This document shows positions 1 to 12,514 of a DNA stretch of 64,000 bases, piece by piece; the stretch's first letter is position 1, and each line of letters starts with the position of its first letter. The translations under genes and the position numbers were made by a program. The notes beneath the pieces were generated by a model, which saw only the letters and a program-made list of their open reading frames with translations, made no database searches and was not told the DNA's origin. The DNA lies in the NCBI GenBank assembly GCA_030340625.1, contig JAOPHQ010000614.1, forward strand, positions 69,501-133,500, read 5' to 3'. Source of the stretch: Merluccius polli (lineage: Eukaryota; Chordata; Actinopteri; Gadiformes; Merlucciidae).

Positions 1-3000
1 GTGAGAGGTTCAGGAGGAGAAGCTGTGCAGCTGGAAAAGGTCCTGTTGCAGCAGCTGCAGCAGCAGCTGTTGGTGGTAAGGCCAGGACAGCAGCTGAGGG
101 GGCAGGCAGTAAAGGCGCCAGTAGTCGTGTGCGCGCTACTGGCGCCGGCAGAACAGACACCGGTGCTGCCACAGCCGGTGCTGCTGCCGGACCTACCCCC
201 ACCCTTGCCACTGCCGTCGTCGCCTGGCCTGTAGGCACCACCGTTGCTGCTGCTGCCGGAGGACGATCCACCGGCGGTGCTCCTGGGCCCGGCGCTGCCG
301 CCGCTGTCGCTGCTGCCGCTGTCGCTGCTGCCGCTGTCGCTGCTGCCGCTGTCGCTGCTGCCGCTGTCGCTGCTGCTGCTGTCGCTGCTGCCGCTGCCGA
401 GCCCGCTGCCGCTGGTGGTCCTCCCTCTGCTGCAACGCCTGCATCTAGCACAGCCCTCTCCTTCTCCCGCTGCGTCCTGGTGAACCTGAGAACGGATTTC
501 AACACAGTATTTTAGTTACATGTACAATTTTGAGGGTATGTAATTCAAGCATGTCCTTACCATAACATATATCATTGTCCAAAGCATCAAACATACCACA
601 GCGAGAGGGTCCTGCAGTTCAGCTCATAGAGCTGAATGGGCGCCCGAGCCATCAACCTCTGGTGGCCCAGCACAAGGTCCCGGATGTGCTGGTATCGAAG
701 CAGTATGCAGTCCCACCGCGACCGCCGGACACTGTGCACACGGGTGCCCGAGGGGTACAAGCGGCACAGCTGGGTGCATACTGCTTCTACCAGCCGGCTT
801 GTGCTGGGACTGCTGGCAGGTCCAGAGGTCTGTCCGACCAGGCAGCTGCGGACAATGGGTAGAAAAAAAAGATGGATATGAGCATGATGTGAACATTACA
901 TAAAGCAGCTTGTGTGTACATCAGGGAAACGTATGATGGAAGTGTAGCTTTACCGTCTCATGCTCTCCACACCAGGTATACTGGTGCGGTGAGACTTTGC
1001 TGCCATGAAGCGCCCCCGAGCTGGCCTGTCCCTGTAGCGGGGAGGGTAAAGTACTCTGGCCCTGTCGTATGTGGACAGGGCCTCGTAGAGCCCGATGAGC
1101 TCATCTACCCTCCCCTCGGACAAGGCCTGGTCGTAGCGCAACCCCACCAAGGCTGTGGCCAACTGGACCACAGCCAGGTACCCCGGCTGGTCATCTGGTC
1201 CTCTGTAGTCCTGCAGACACACAAGCAGAGACAGAAAACAATCAGTCAGATGGATGGAACAGAGCACAGTGTGGTGATGTGAGATGCAGAGGTGGCGTGC
1301 CTACCTCAGCAGCCTGCTGAGGCTCTGGCGAGGACCGGCCGGGGGAGTGGGGTGCGGGCTCGGGGGCAGTGGTCGGACGGGATGGCTCGGGCGCGGGTGC
1401 GTCAGCTGGTTGCCCTGACCGCGGGTCCATCTGAGGAGCTGGGACGTCAGGCACATGGAGGGTTGGGTCATCGACCTCCTCCTGGCCGACGTCACGTCCT
1501 TCCTCAGTGGATGGGGCAAGAGGAACGTCCCCCCCCCCCGCGTCCGGAGTGTCAGGGTCCAAGCTGACGTCCTGCAGCACTCTGCCCGTCTGGGAGTACA
1601 GGTACTCGATGCCAATGAGCTCCCCTGAAGTACAACACCACAAATCACATCACTCAGTCTGGTACTAATATCACTCAGTGTGGACATGTGTAAGCGTGGC
1701 GGTTGAGTGTTCCTACCGGTGTACTCCCTGGGCTTGGTGTAATCCCTGACCAGACTCGTGCCAAGCACCCTTTGGCTGAGCTGGTCAAGGGAGTGCTGCA
1801 GGGGGCCACTGTAGGAGCGGAGCAGCGGCCGGCCCTCCTGTGCCGCGGACGCCGCCCTGTCCTCGTTCCACCGCGCCAACCCCTCCAGGAGAAATGCCTG
1901 AAAGTGCCATGGATTGGCACTTTCTCCTGAGGAGGAACACAGATATGTTTAGCAGTTTATTCAGTGCACACAATGTGAATGACAATGAGTCAACGACAGT
2001 GACAGATTGACATGAGAGTGAAACACGTGGTTTACCTGGGATAAAGAGGTTGAGGTGCAGGTGGAACGACTCAAGTGACGTGGAGCCTCGTGCACAACGG
2101 TACACCGGCAGGCTGATCCCCCCCTTGGTCAGCCTGCCTGTCTCGGTGTACAGCTCCACGCCCGGCGGGTCCTGAATGCACTGGAGGTGACGCCGCTGCT
2201 CCCTCCGGATTGCCTGGATGCGGTCCTGGTCCAGCAGGGGAATCCCCATTGTGTCTCGTCCGTTGGCACCGCCGAAGGATTCCAGGAGGTCACCGATCAG
2301 CCGCTCCGTCACCGCCGCTCCACGCGTGCGGCGACGGCAATGGGTAGCCATGTCCCTGCGGCTGACGTGCCTCCACACTCCGGCGTCGGACGAGAAGGTC
2401 ATCCCCTGCGCCTCAAGCGTCCTCTTCTTCGCGTCGAGCAACCGGGCTGTGTCCTCTGGGTCCCACCGGAAGATGCACAAGGACAGCTGCTGCAGGAAGG
2501 ACTTGTACAGCTGGTGGCTCTCGGTGTTGACACCTGACGCATAGCGCCGCATCAGGTGCCAGATGTCGAGCCGGACCACCAGCTTGTCCCACTCCTTGAA
2601 CGCAGCAGCTGCCTTGGAGGTCCCGTGGGACGAACAACAGTCCCGGTCGACGTAGAGGAGCTGAGGCGGCTCCACCCCAGCGTCCCGGTACCGCCGCACT
2701 AACCCCGCAGCCATGGACAACAGACCGGACCCCTCGGTGTCCGTGAGCACGGACATTAGCACCTGTCCGTGCTCGTTACCGACGTTGGTTGCCCATGCTG
2801 CGGTCTGGGCGGCGGCACCGGCGAGCTTCCGGGTCACCTGTTTGAAAGAATAACGCACATCAGTAAGGCTGCACGCACATAGCCAGAGCATGACACTCAG
2901 CTTGTGCTATTGCACCACATTTACCCTCTTGGTTGAATCCATCTTCAGGATGGTTCCAAAGATGGAGGTGACCCGGGCCTTCACGTCCTCCAGGCGGGAG

Positions 3001-3768
3001 AGGATGTCGTGGCAGTACACCAGTAACAGCCACCCGTACTGGGGCACGGGTGGCAGAGTCGGTGGTGGGGTGCACATGCGCACGACACCCATCGACGCGA
3101 AGGGCTCTGTAGGCAAGCCTACAGAGGAGCACATTATGTGTTACAGAAGAGCCACACACAGATACACAGAGACGCTGCGCGATACACAGAGACAGTGTTC
3201 AGACAGCTACTTACTTGTAGGTGAGGATCGCTGGGAACTGGGCGCGATGCCCCTCTCCCAGCTGACCCACGACCTCCTGCGACCACGCAGCTACCTTCTT
3301 CTTACACCGACGGCACTCCAGGTACTCGGTGGCCATCAAGTACCAGCCGTCGATGTCCAGGACCCTCCGGATGGTCCTGTAGAGCCCACACTTGGTGAGG
3401 GCCTTGTTGCAGCATGTCGGCCGGACGCCCCCCACAGACGCAGGGGCGTCCAGAGGAACAGCCGACATGCGAAGAAGGCAGCTGGTGAGGCGGGTGGCTG
3501 AGTGTAACTCGGCCGGGGCTGAGGGGGATACCACCACAGCTTGAGGTCTGTGGTCAGTGTTGTCCTCCCCTTGCTGTCAGGCTGAAACAGCTCCCGGCCG
3601 ATCCACTCCTGCTCTTCCCCGGTGAGAGCTGTCCGCCAGCTCTCAGGCAACCGGGCCTGTGAGGAAAAACACACAACACAAACAAACACACACACTGTAA
3701 GGAGGCTGAGTCGGTGCTACATGCAGTTTGACAGTCGACTCCACTGAGTTGTGCGTCCATGAGTACAG

Positions 3769-3809
<41 letters not shown>

Positions 3810-5921
3810 TGCCTCAGCCAAAGCAGGAGTGGGCGTTGCGGTCTGCTCCACATTGCTCTCCTTCCTCTTCCTCGTCCTCTTCGCAGGCGCTGGTGCTAGG
3901 GTGGTCTCCCCAGATGGCTTCTTGGTCAACGCCGGAGCCCGAGCCGGAACAGCGAGGGTCGGTGGAGCAGCCGCAACTTGAGGTGGTGGTGGTGGTGGTG
4001 GCGGTGGGAGGGGTGGGGGGAGGGATGGAGGACAGTGCAGGAGGAGGAGGAGGTGGAGATGGAGGCGTCACCACCAGCGGGAGCGGGAGAGTGTGAAGGA
4101 TGTGTACGTGAGCTTCAGACGCAGTCACACACAGCAAAATAGCATCAGCACAATGATAGACATGGGACAAGACTAAGTGAGTCTGAGTGTTGATGACGTG
4201 CAGTAAGCCAGTGATTAGGGCAGAAGGTTTAGCGCTACCAGGCGACTGTCAAGAGATGTGTTACCAGATGTGCTACCAGGCGAATGTTAAGAGATGTGTT
4301 ACCAGATGTGCTACCAGGCGAATGTTAAGAGATGCGTTACCAGATGTGCTACCAGGTGAATGTTAAGAGATGCGTTACAAGACGCGCTACAAGGCGAATG
4401 TTGAGAGATGCAGCAGGGCCGACGGAAGTAGACACGTGAAGGCGTTTAATCAAATCTGCATTACCTCCACATGAGTGAGGATAGCACTACCACCTACAAA
4501 GATGGCGATATTACCTGCCAAACCTACCTTTGTCCTTCAAGCATCAGCTGCAGCGACCAGTAAATGAAACAATTACAGTTAATACAAACATACTGACAGA
4601 AGAATATATATTGAAGGCAAATGTTACAGTGTGACACGTCCAGTGTGGTGCCAGTTACCCGTTTCTACGTCAGTGACCATCTGGACCAGTTCCTCGTCCG
4701 TCACCTCTGGCAGCGGCGGCGGAACCGAGGGGCGCTGGTCTCTGAGGGATGTAGACACCGCTATGGGGGGGGTTGGGCAATGGTTAGTAACTCATGTACA
4801 CTGAACTGTACTCTGTTGTGTTAAACAGAAAGAAAGAGATCTACCTCGAACTGCAGGCCGTGCAGGTGAGGTCATCAGCTTCCTGACCTTGGCCTGCAGC
4901 TCAGCTGGGCCCATGGGACGCCGCCCCAGTAGGCCCGAGAACTTTGAAGCGGTCGGCTTGTGTGGCGGCGGCAGCGCGGTGGAAGCAGTGGCCTTGCTGG
5001 GGCCACTGCTGGTGGCGGTGGTGGGGCCACTGCTGGTGGCGGTGGTGGGGCCACTGCTGGTGGCGGTGGTGGGGCCACTGCTGGTGGTGGGGGGGGTGCT
5101 GCTGCTGCTGCGGCTGCTGGTGGGTGGTGGGGGGGTAGCAGCCGCCGCCGCCACCGCCGCCGCCGCCTCTGCCGCCTCTGCCGACCGCTCTTTGTCTCGG
5201 GCCAGGATATACTTCTTGGCGGCGTCCATTGCAGTCCCAGGGTGCGGTGTCTTCCCTCGAAGCCACTTGACGTATCTACAACACAGACAGCCATTGCATT
5301 AGTGAACAATAATGACATACAGCAATTCACAATCCATTGTGTGTAGCACCAATCACTCACCCTTGGCGGTCCTTCTCACAGGACTCGTACAGGTCCTTCA
5401 GGGTGTCCTCTTTATACTTCCCGAAGCCAACAAGGGCCTCGCCCTCACACCCGGGCTGACCTCGTGCGCCCGGTGGAATAGGATGAGCCCAGCAAACTCC
5501 GGGGTGGGCGCACGAGTACCGGGCGGAGGGCGTCCTTGTTGGCCATAAGGGGGCTGTCCGAGGCACTCGTCTCCTGCTCCCGCTGGTGGCTGGCCACCAA
5601 CTGCACCGTGTAGCCCACGTTGTTCTCCAGGAGCCAGCGGAAGGTTTGACCCTGGTACTTCCCAAACTGGATGCTGTGGCAGCTCAGCACCAGCATGGGG
5701 TTCCCAGGGTCACCGCCCGTGGAGACGACGTGGGCTTGGGCCTCCTTCTCCACCTCCTTCTCCACCTCCTTCTCCACCTCCTTCTCCACCTCCTCCGGCT
5801 TCTTGGCCCTCGCAGCAGCGTCCCCGCGTGGCCCCTTGGCGGCGATGTAGGCCGCCGCCTCTTCAGAGGCCCGCAGGAGCAGCTGCTGCGAGGCTGTGCG
5901 CCTTAGCATTACAAAATCCAT
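1..5921 (-). pseudogene. Array gene copy A, 3' end cut by window edge
   Basis: Same gene as copy E, start codon at 5919-5921, running off position 1 inside the last exon (1-485 present, about 455 bp missing). The transposase-like exon 7 (2036-2837) is fully open and exon 9 has an 11-C run that keeps frame through to the exon-10 junction, the only copy with that state. Breaks: the 19-bp exon-1 deletion shared with B-D, extra bases near 5,500-5,540, a 128-bp net deletion in exon 6 near 3,106, and six C instead of four in exon 5 near 3,428. The deletions are real family history; the homopolymer changes may be sequence errors. Confidence 0.75.
4242..4411. repeat. 38-bp minisatellite, about 4.5 units (copy A)
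   Basis: Units of the form GCGAATGTTAAGAGATG followed by a GTTACCAGATGTGCTACCAG-like half, in the intron between exons 3 and 4. Confidence 0.9.
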
Positions 5922-6010
5922 TTCTACAATGACAAGAAATGACACAGCACAGCATTAAACGAGCATTACAGGTTAACTACATATTAATTGCTATATCACC
6001 AGGAACATCA

Positions 6011-6270
6011 CACATAAGATTAATGATATGCTGGTAGTACACATTCACTATTAAAACATTAACACATAAGATTAATGATATGCTGGTACTACACATTCAC
6101 TATTGAAACATTACCACATAAGATTAATGATATACTGGTAGTACACATTCACTATTAAAACATTAACACATAAGATTAATGATATACTGGTACTACACAT
6201 TCACTATTGAAACATTACCACATAAGATTAATGATATACTGGTACTACACATTCACTATTGAAACATTGC
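6011..6270. repeat. 52-bp minisatellite, five units (copy A)
   Basis: Five tandem units beginning CACATAAGATTAATGATAT, between the start codon and the putative promoter, in the likely first intron. Confidence 0.9.
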
Positions 6271-6723
6271 CGTTAACAAATTAACATAACGTGACACAAC
6301 ACGTTATGGCAGCCATTTAAAAAAAAAAAAAGGCTTACTGTTACGGCATAAAACATACACTTCAACTTCATCTTTTGATTTCACGTGGCGATATTATAAT
6401 CTTAAGGGTCTGAGGACATTAACTGTATAGTCTTTTCATACTTTAATTTTGTTTTCTGAGATCGTCACATGTTGTAATTACGCCGTAGCATCCTAGCTTG
6501 AAATATCAAAACCAGCGATTGACGGCAAAACGTAATAACACAAACTCCACGTCAGTACATCGTAAAAGTACTGTGGGGTCACAAATGTTATATCAATACA
6601 TTAATATATTTATTTTGGTTTTACTCACTCAGTCAAAACGCACGCTATGTGATTTCTCTCTTGGCAGCACGATCAGGTGGGCGTTAACGGCTAACGTGTG
6701 ACAAACAATCCGAGCTGCTGATT

Positions 6724-6935
6724 AACGAAGAGGAACTCGCCACTGATTGGCCCACAACGAAGAGGAACTCGCCACTGATTGGCCCACAACGAAGAGGAAC
6801 GCGCCTGGCACACAGAGACCATTGCTGGGCGTAAACCAGCGTTGTGCTCTGTTTTTCTTCACTTCGCGCATGCGCACTAAAGCCTCCGCGCTTGCGCACT
6901 AAAGCGCAAAAGACGCTCAGTGAACGCCGTTTCGA
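6724..6935 (-). promoter_or_regulatory. Putative promoter block, copy A
   Basis: Two 32-bp repeats with inverted CCAAT boxes (CACTGATTGGCCCAC) are followed by GCGCATGCGC at 6866-6875, an NRF1-type palindrome, in locally CpG-rich DNA. It lies about 0.8-1.0 kb upstream of the start codon, as expected for a TATA-less vertebrate promoter with an untranslated first exon. Promoter function is inferred. Confidence 0.5.
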
Positions 6936-6998
6936 ATCCCGATGGAAGCAGACTGAAATGTGCGCAAAGTGTTGTAATATGTTCTGTAAATATAACAA

Positions 6999-8170
6999 TG
7001 ATTAAAATATCCTTGGAACTGTTATATTGAGTCTATAAATTATAGTGAATGTGCATATTTCCAAGACCAGGTAATGCAATGAATGAAATGATTTGTCATT
7101 TACAGTATGGTTTATCTCCTGTTTTCATTGTATTATATCTATCTATCTATCTATAGATAGATATTCACTGTTGATTGCTTTAAATTTGATATGAATGAAT
7201 GAATGAATAAATAGCCTTTATTGTCATTATACTTTTTACAGTACTACTCACCAGACTCTGCTCCTGTGGGGGAGTACAGTGTGGGACCAGACAAAAATAT
7301 ATAGGACAAGACAACATGATGACAGTATAAAATGACACCATTTATTTTAAATATGATGTCATAGGACTTAATTAAGCCATAATAAAGGTCCAGGATACAG
7401 GACAGTGCAGCATATCAGTGTGGATACAGGACAGTGCAGCATATCAGTGTGGAAATGGCTTTATAAAAAAAGTTCTCAGTAAAAAAGGGGTTCTCAGTTC
7501 TCAGTAAAAAAGGGGTAAACCAATTATTTACTCATGTAAAAATACATGCTGTGTATGATTTGTTTTTCCCCTTTGTCTTCTAGTGAAATAAATACCAGTT
7601 AAATATCTTTTTGCTGGTGTTGTTGTTGTTGTTATTGTATAGATGCAGAACACATCGAACACAGCAGCAGTACAGGAGCGAAATAGGTTATTTAAAATAC
7701 AATACAATAATAATAATAATAATAAATGGTGATGCAGAACAGTGCAGTGGCACAAGGCAATCACAGCAGACAGTATAAGAGCTCAGCACAGATATGCATG
7801 GATACATAACACAGCGCCATTACAGTGTGAAGTACCTGTGGCATACAAGGCTTTTTTTTGTCTGCATCGCAGACACTGGACGTAACTGATGTAACAGTGA
7901 TCACATTAATGAACATACCCAACATGTCCGAAATATAAAAATAAAAAAAAACTTGTCAGTGCATAGAATCAGAACAGCACAAAGGCATGACTGTGTGTGT
8001 TATAGACTGTGTGTGTTATACAGGTGTGAATGGGACAGACATTTTTTTTTCTATCATAGTGTCACTGATGTAGAAGAGTTGTGGCAGGGTGGGTGGACCG
8101 GTGTTGGTAGAAAGCCTCCACACTGCGGCAAAGTCCCGGTCCTTGTGGAGGGTAAAGTCAATGTCTTTAA

Positions 8171-8208
<38 letters not shown>

Positions 8209-8247
8209 AAACTAACTATATACACCTGCCCCAGCAAGAGTGCGAAA
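6999..8247. other. Inter-gene spacer of the array
   Basis: No exon seen. It holds a short (TATC)n/(GATA)n palindrome at 7,139-7,166, a sequence like a teleost interspersed-repeat tail (AATAGCCTTTATTGTCATTA near 7,207), a direct duplication of GGATACAGGACAGTGCAGCA near 7,393 and 7,422, (TTG)n and (AAT)n runs, and a (CA)n tract at 8,173-8,208 just past the stop of the next gene. Minus-strand AATAAA signals near 7,216 and 7,340 could serve as poly(A) signals. Counterparts: 15,705-16,955; 24,410-25,660; 33,454-34,696; 42,424-43,666. Confidence 0.7.
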
Positions 8248-11200
8248 TCAGTTCGGGGCTCGACCCGGGTCCCTCTCCTTCATCTCCCTCAGCCAGTCCT
8301 CCACACTCTTACCCGCCGTGGCAGAGAAAAAATGTTCACTGCGGTAGCGGCTGTGTCCGGTCTCCCTCCGCTTTGGCTGGCCGCACTTCCTGCACTTCTG
8401 TACTTGTGGCACGCCGGCCCGGACAGACATGACTCTTCCTGTCTGTGCCCTCTCCTTGGCCTTGTTCCTCCTGTTCCATTCAGTATTGTACGGACAGTCA
8501 GGCTGAGGAGGAGGAGCAGTAGGTGCTGCCTGCACTGCTTGTTGTCCTTGCTGTCCTGGCAGCAACTGCAGTGCAGGCAGCTGAGGGCCGGCGTGACGTG
8601 CGGCGGCCAGCGGCAGAAGGAGGACGTGTGGGGCTGGCGTTGTCCGAGGGAGCGTTGGGAGGGGGGGGGGGGATGGGGAGCACCCTCACACTCTGCTGGG
8701 GCAGTGAGAGGTTCAGGAGGAGAAGCTGTGCAGCTGGAAAAGGTCCTGTTGCAGCAGCTGCAGCAGCAGCTGTTGGTGGTAAGGCCAGGACAGCAGCTGA
8801 GGGGGCAGGCAGTAAAGGCGCCAGTAGCCGTGTGCGCGCTACTGGCGCCGGCAGAACAGACACCGGTGCTGCCACAGCCGGTGCTGCTGCCGGACCTACC
8901 CCCGCCCTTGCCACTGCCGTCGTCGCCTGGCCTGTAGGCACCACCGTTGCTGCTGCTGCCGGAGGACGATCCACCGGCGGTGCTCCTGGGCCCGGCGCTG
9001 CCGCCGCTGTCGCTGCTGCCGCTGTCGCTGCTGCCGCTGTCGCTGCTGCCGCTGTCGCTGCTGCCGCTGTCGCTGCTGCTGCTGTCGCTGCTGCCGCTGC
9101 CGAGCCCGCTGCCGCTGGTGGTCCTCCCTCTGCTGCAACGCCTGCATCTAGCACAGCCCTCTCCTTCTCCCGCTGCGTCCTGGTGAACCTGAGAACGGAT
9201 TTCAACACAGTATTTTAGTTACATGTACAATTTTGAGGGTATGTAATTCAAGCATGTCCTTACCATAACATATATCATTGTCCAAAGCATCAAACATACC
9301 ACAGCGAGAGGGTCCTGCAGTTCAGCTCATAGAGCTGAATGGGCGCCCGAGCCATCAACCTCTGGTGGCCCAGCACAAGGTCCCGGATGTGCTGGTATCG
9401 AAGCAGTATGCAGTCCCACCGCGACCGCCGGACACTGTGCACACGGGTGCCCGAGGGGTACAAGCGGCACAGCTGGGTGCATACTGCTTCTACCAGCCGG
9501 CTTGTGCTGGGACTGCTGGCAGGTCCAGAGGTCTGTCCGACCAGGCAGCTGCGGACAATGGGTAGAAAAAAAAGATGGATATGAGCATGATGTGAACATT
9601 ACATAAAGCAGCTTGTGTGTACATCAGGGAAACGTATGATGGAAGTGTAGCTTTACCGTCTCATGCTCTCCACACCAGGTATACTGGTGCGGTGAGACTT
9701 TGCTGCCATGAAGCGCCCCCGAGCTGGCCTGTCCCTGTAGCGGGGAGGGTAAAGTACTCTGGCCCTGTCGTATGTGGACAGGGCCTCGTAGAGCCCGATG
9801 AGCTCATCTACCCTCCCCTCGGACAAGCCTGGTCGTAGCGCAACCCCACCAAGGCTGTGGCCAACTGGACCACAGCCAGGTACCCCGGCTGGTCATCTGG
9901 TCCTCTGTAGTCCTGCAGACACACAAGCAGAGACAGAAAACAATCAGTCAGATGGATGGAACAGAGCACAGTGTGGTGATGTGAGATGCAGAGGTGGCGT
10001 GCCTACCTCAGCAGCCTGCTGAGGCTCTGGCGAGGACCGGCCGGGGGGAGTGGGGTGCGGGCTCGGGGGCAGTGGTCGGACGGGATGGCTCGGGCGCGGG
10101 TGCGTCAGCTGGTTGCCCTGACCGCGGGTCCATCTGAGGAGCTGGGACGTCAGGCACATGGAGGGTTGGGTCATCGACCTCCTCCTGGCCGACGTCACGT
10201 CCTTCCTCAGTGGATGGGGCAAGAGGAACGTCCCCCCCCCCCCGCGTCCGGAGTGTCAGGGTCCAAGCTGACGTCCTGCAGCACTCTGCCCGTCTGGGAG
10301 TACAGGTACTCGATGCCAATGAGCTCCCCTGAAGTACAACACCACAAATCACATCACTCAGTCTGGTACTAATATCACTCAGTGTGGACATGTGTAAGCG
10401 TGGCGGTTGAGTGTTCCTACCGGTGTACTCCCTGGGCTTGGTGTAATCCCTGACCAGACTCGTGCCAAGCACCCTTTGGCTGAGCTGGTCAAGGGAGTGC
10501 TGCAGGGGGCCACTGTAGGAGCGGAGCAGCGGCCGGCCCTCCTGTGCCGCGGACGCCGCCCTGTCCTCGTTCCACCGCGCCAACCCCTCCAGGAGAAATG
10601 CCTGAAAGTGCCATGGATTGGCACTTTCTCCTGAGGAGGAACACAGATATGTTTAGCAGTTTATTCAGTGCACACAATGTGAATGACAATGAGTCAACGA
10701 CAGTGACAGATTGACATGAGAGTGAAACACGTGGTTTACCCTGGGATAAAGAGGTTGAGGTGCAGGTGGAACGACTCAAGTGACGTGGAGCCTCGTGCAC
10801 AACGGTACACCGGCAGGCTGATCCCCCCCCTTGGTCAGCCTGCCTGTCTCGGTGTACAGCTCCACGCCCGGCGGGTCCTGAATGCACTGGAGGTGACGCC
10901 GCTGCTCCCCTCCGGATTGCCTGGATGCGGTCCTGGTCCAGCAGGGGAATCCCCATTGTGTCTCGTCCGTTGGCACCGCCGAAGGATTCCAGGAGGTCAC
11001 CGATCAGCCGCTCCGTCACCGCCGCTCCACGCGTGCGGCGACGGCAATGGGTAGCCATGTCCCCTGCGGCTGACGTGCCTCCACACTCCGGCGTCGGACG
11101 AGAAGGTCATCCCCTGCGCCTCAAGCGTCCTCTTCTTCGCGTCGAGCAACCGGGCTGTGTCCTCTGGGTCCCACCGGAAGATGCACAAGGACAGCTGCTG

Positions 11201-12475
11201 CAGGAAGGACTTGTACAGCTGGTGGCTCTCGGTGTTGACACCTGACGCATAGCGCCGCATCAGGTGCCAGATGTCGAGCCGGACCACCAGCTTGTCCCAC
11301 TCCTTGAACGCAGCAGCTGCCTTGGAGGTCCCGTGGGACGAACAACAGTCCCGGTCGACGTAGAGGAGCTGAGGCGGCTCCACCCCAGCGTCCCGGTACC
11401 GCCGCACTAACCCCGCAGCCATGGACAACAGACCGGACCCCTCGGTGTCCGTGAGCACGGACATTAGCACCTGTCCGTGCTCGTTACCGACGTTGGTTGC
11501 CCATGCTGCGGTCTGGGCGGCGGCACCGGCGAGCTTCCGGGTCACCTGTTTGAAAGAATAACGCACATCAGTAAGGCTGCACGCACATAGCCAGAGCATG
11601 ACACTCAGCTTGTGCTATTGCACCACATTTACCCTCTTGGTTGAATCCATCTTCAGGATGGTTCCAAAGATGGAGGTGACCCGGGCCTTCACGTCCTCCA
11701 GGCGGGAGAGGATGTCGTGGCAGTACACCAGTAACAGCCACCCGTACTGGGGCACGGGTGGCAGAGTCGGTGGTGGGGTGCACATGCGCACGACACCCAT
11801 CGACGCGAAGGGCTCTGTAGGCAAGCCTACAGAGGAGCACATTATGTGTTACAGAAGAGCCACACACAGATACACAGAGACGCTGCGCGATACACAGAGA
11901 CAGTGTTCAGACAGCTACTTACTTGTAGGTGAGGATCGCTGGGAACTGGGCGCGATGCCCCTCTCCCAGCTGACCCACGACCTCCTGCGACCACGCAGCT
12001 ACCTTCTTCTTACACCGACGGCACTCCAGGTACTCGGTGGCCATCAAGTACCAGCCGTCGATGTCCAGGACCCTCCGGATGGTCCTGTAGAGCCCACACT
12101 TGGTGAGGGCCTTGTTGCAGCATGTCGGCCGGACGCCCCCACAGACGCAGGGGCGTCCAGAGGAACAGCCGACATGCGAAGAAGGCAGCTGGTGAGGCGG
12201 GTGGCTGAGTGTAACTCGGCCGGGGCTGAGGGGGATACCACCACAGCTTGAGGTCTGTGGTCAGTGTTGTCCTCCCCTTGCTGTCAGGCTGAAACAGCTC
12301 CCGGCCGATCCACTCCTGCTCTTCCCCGGTGAGAGCTGTCCGCCAGCTCTCAGGCAACCGGGCCTGTGAGGAAAAACACACAACACAAACAAACACACAC
12401 ACTGTAAGGAGGCTGAGTCGGTGCTACATGCAGTTTGACAGTCGACTCCACTGAGTTGTGCGTCCATGAGTACAG

Positions 12476-12514
<39 letters not shown>

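Noticed and set aside
6011..6270. Regular 52-, 38- and 32-bp repeats as CRISPR-like arrays
   Set aside because: Units abut without unique spacers, there are no cas genes, and the genome is a vertebrate.
6684..6998. Minus-strand open frame of 104-136 codons through the CCAAT repeats
   Set aside because: Its length follows the number of 32-bp promoter repeats, codons show no family similarity, and the region has promoter features.
8089..8937. Plus-strand open frames of 230-330 codons over the array gene's last exon (also near 16,797, 25,364 and 34,400)
   Set aside because: They run antisense through microsatellites and GC-rich low-complexity sequence. The minus-strand exon is supported by splice phase and the conserved zinc motif.
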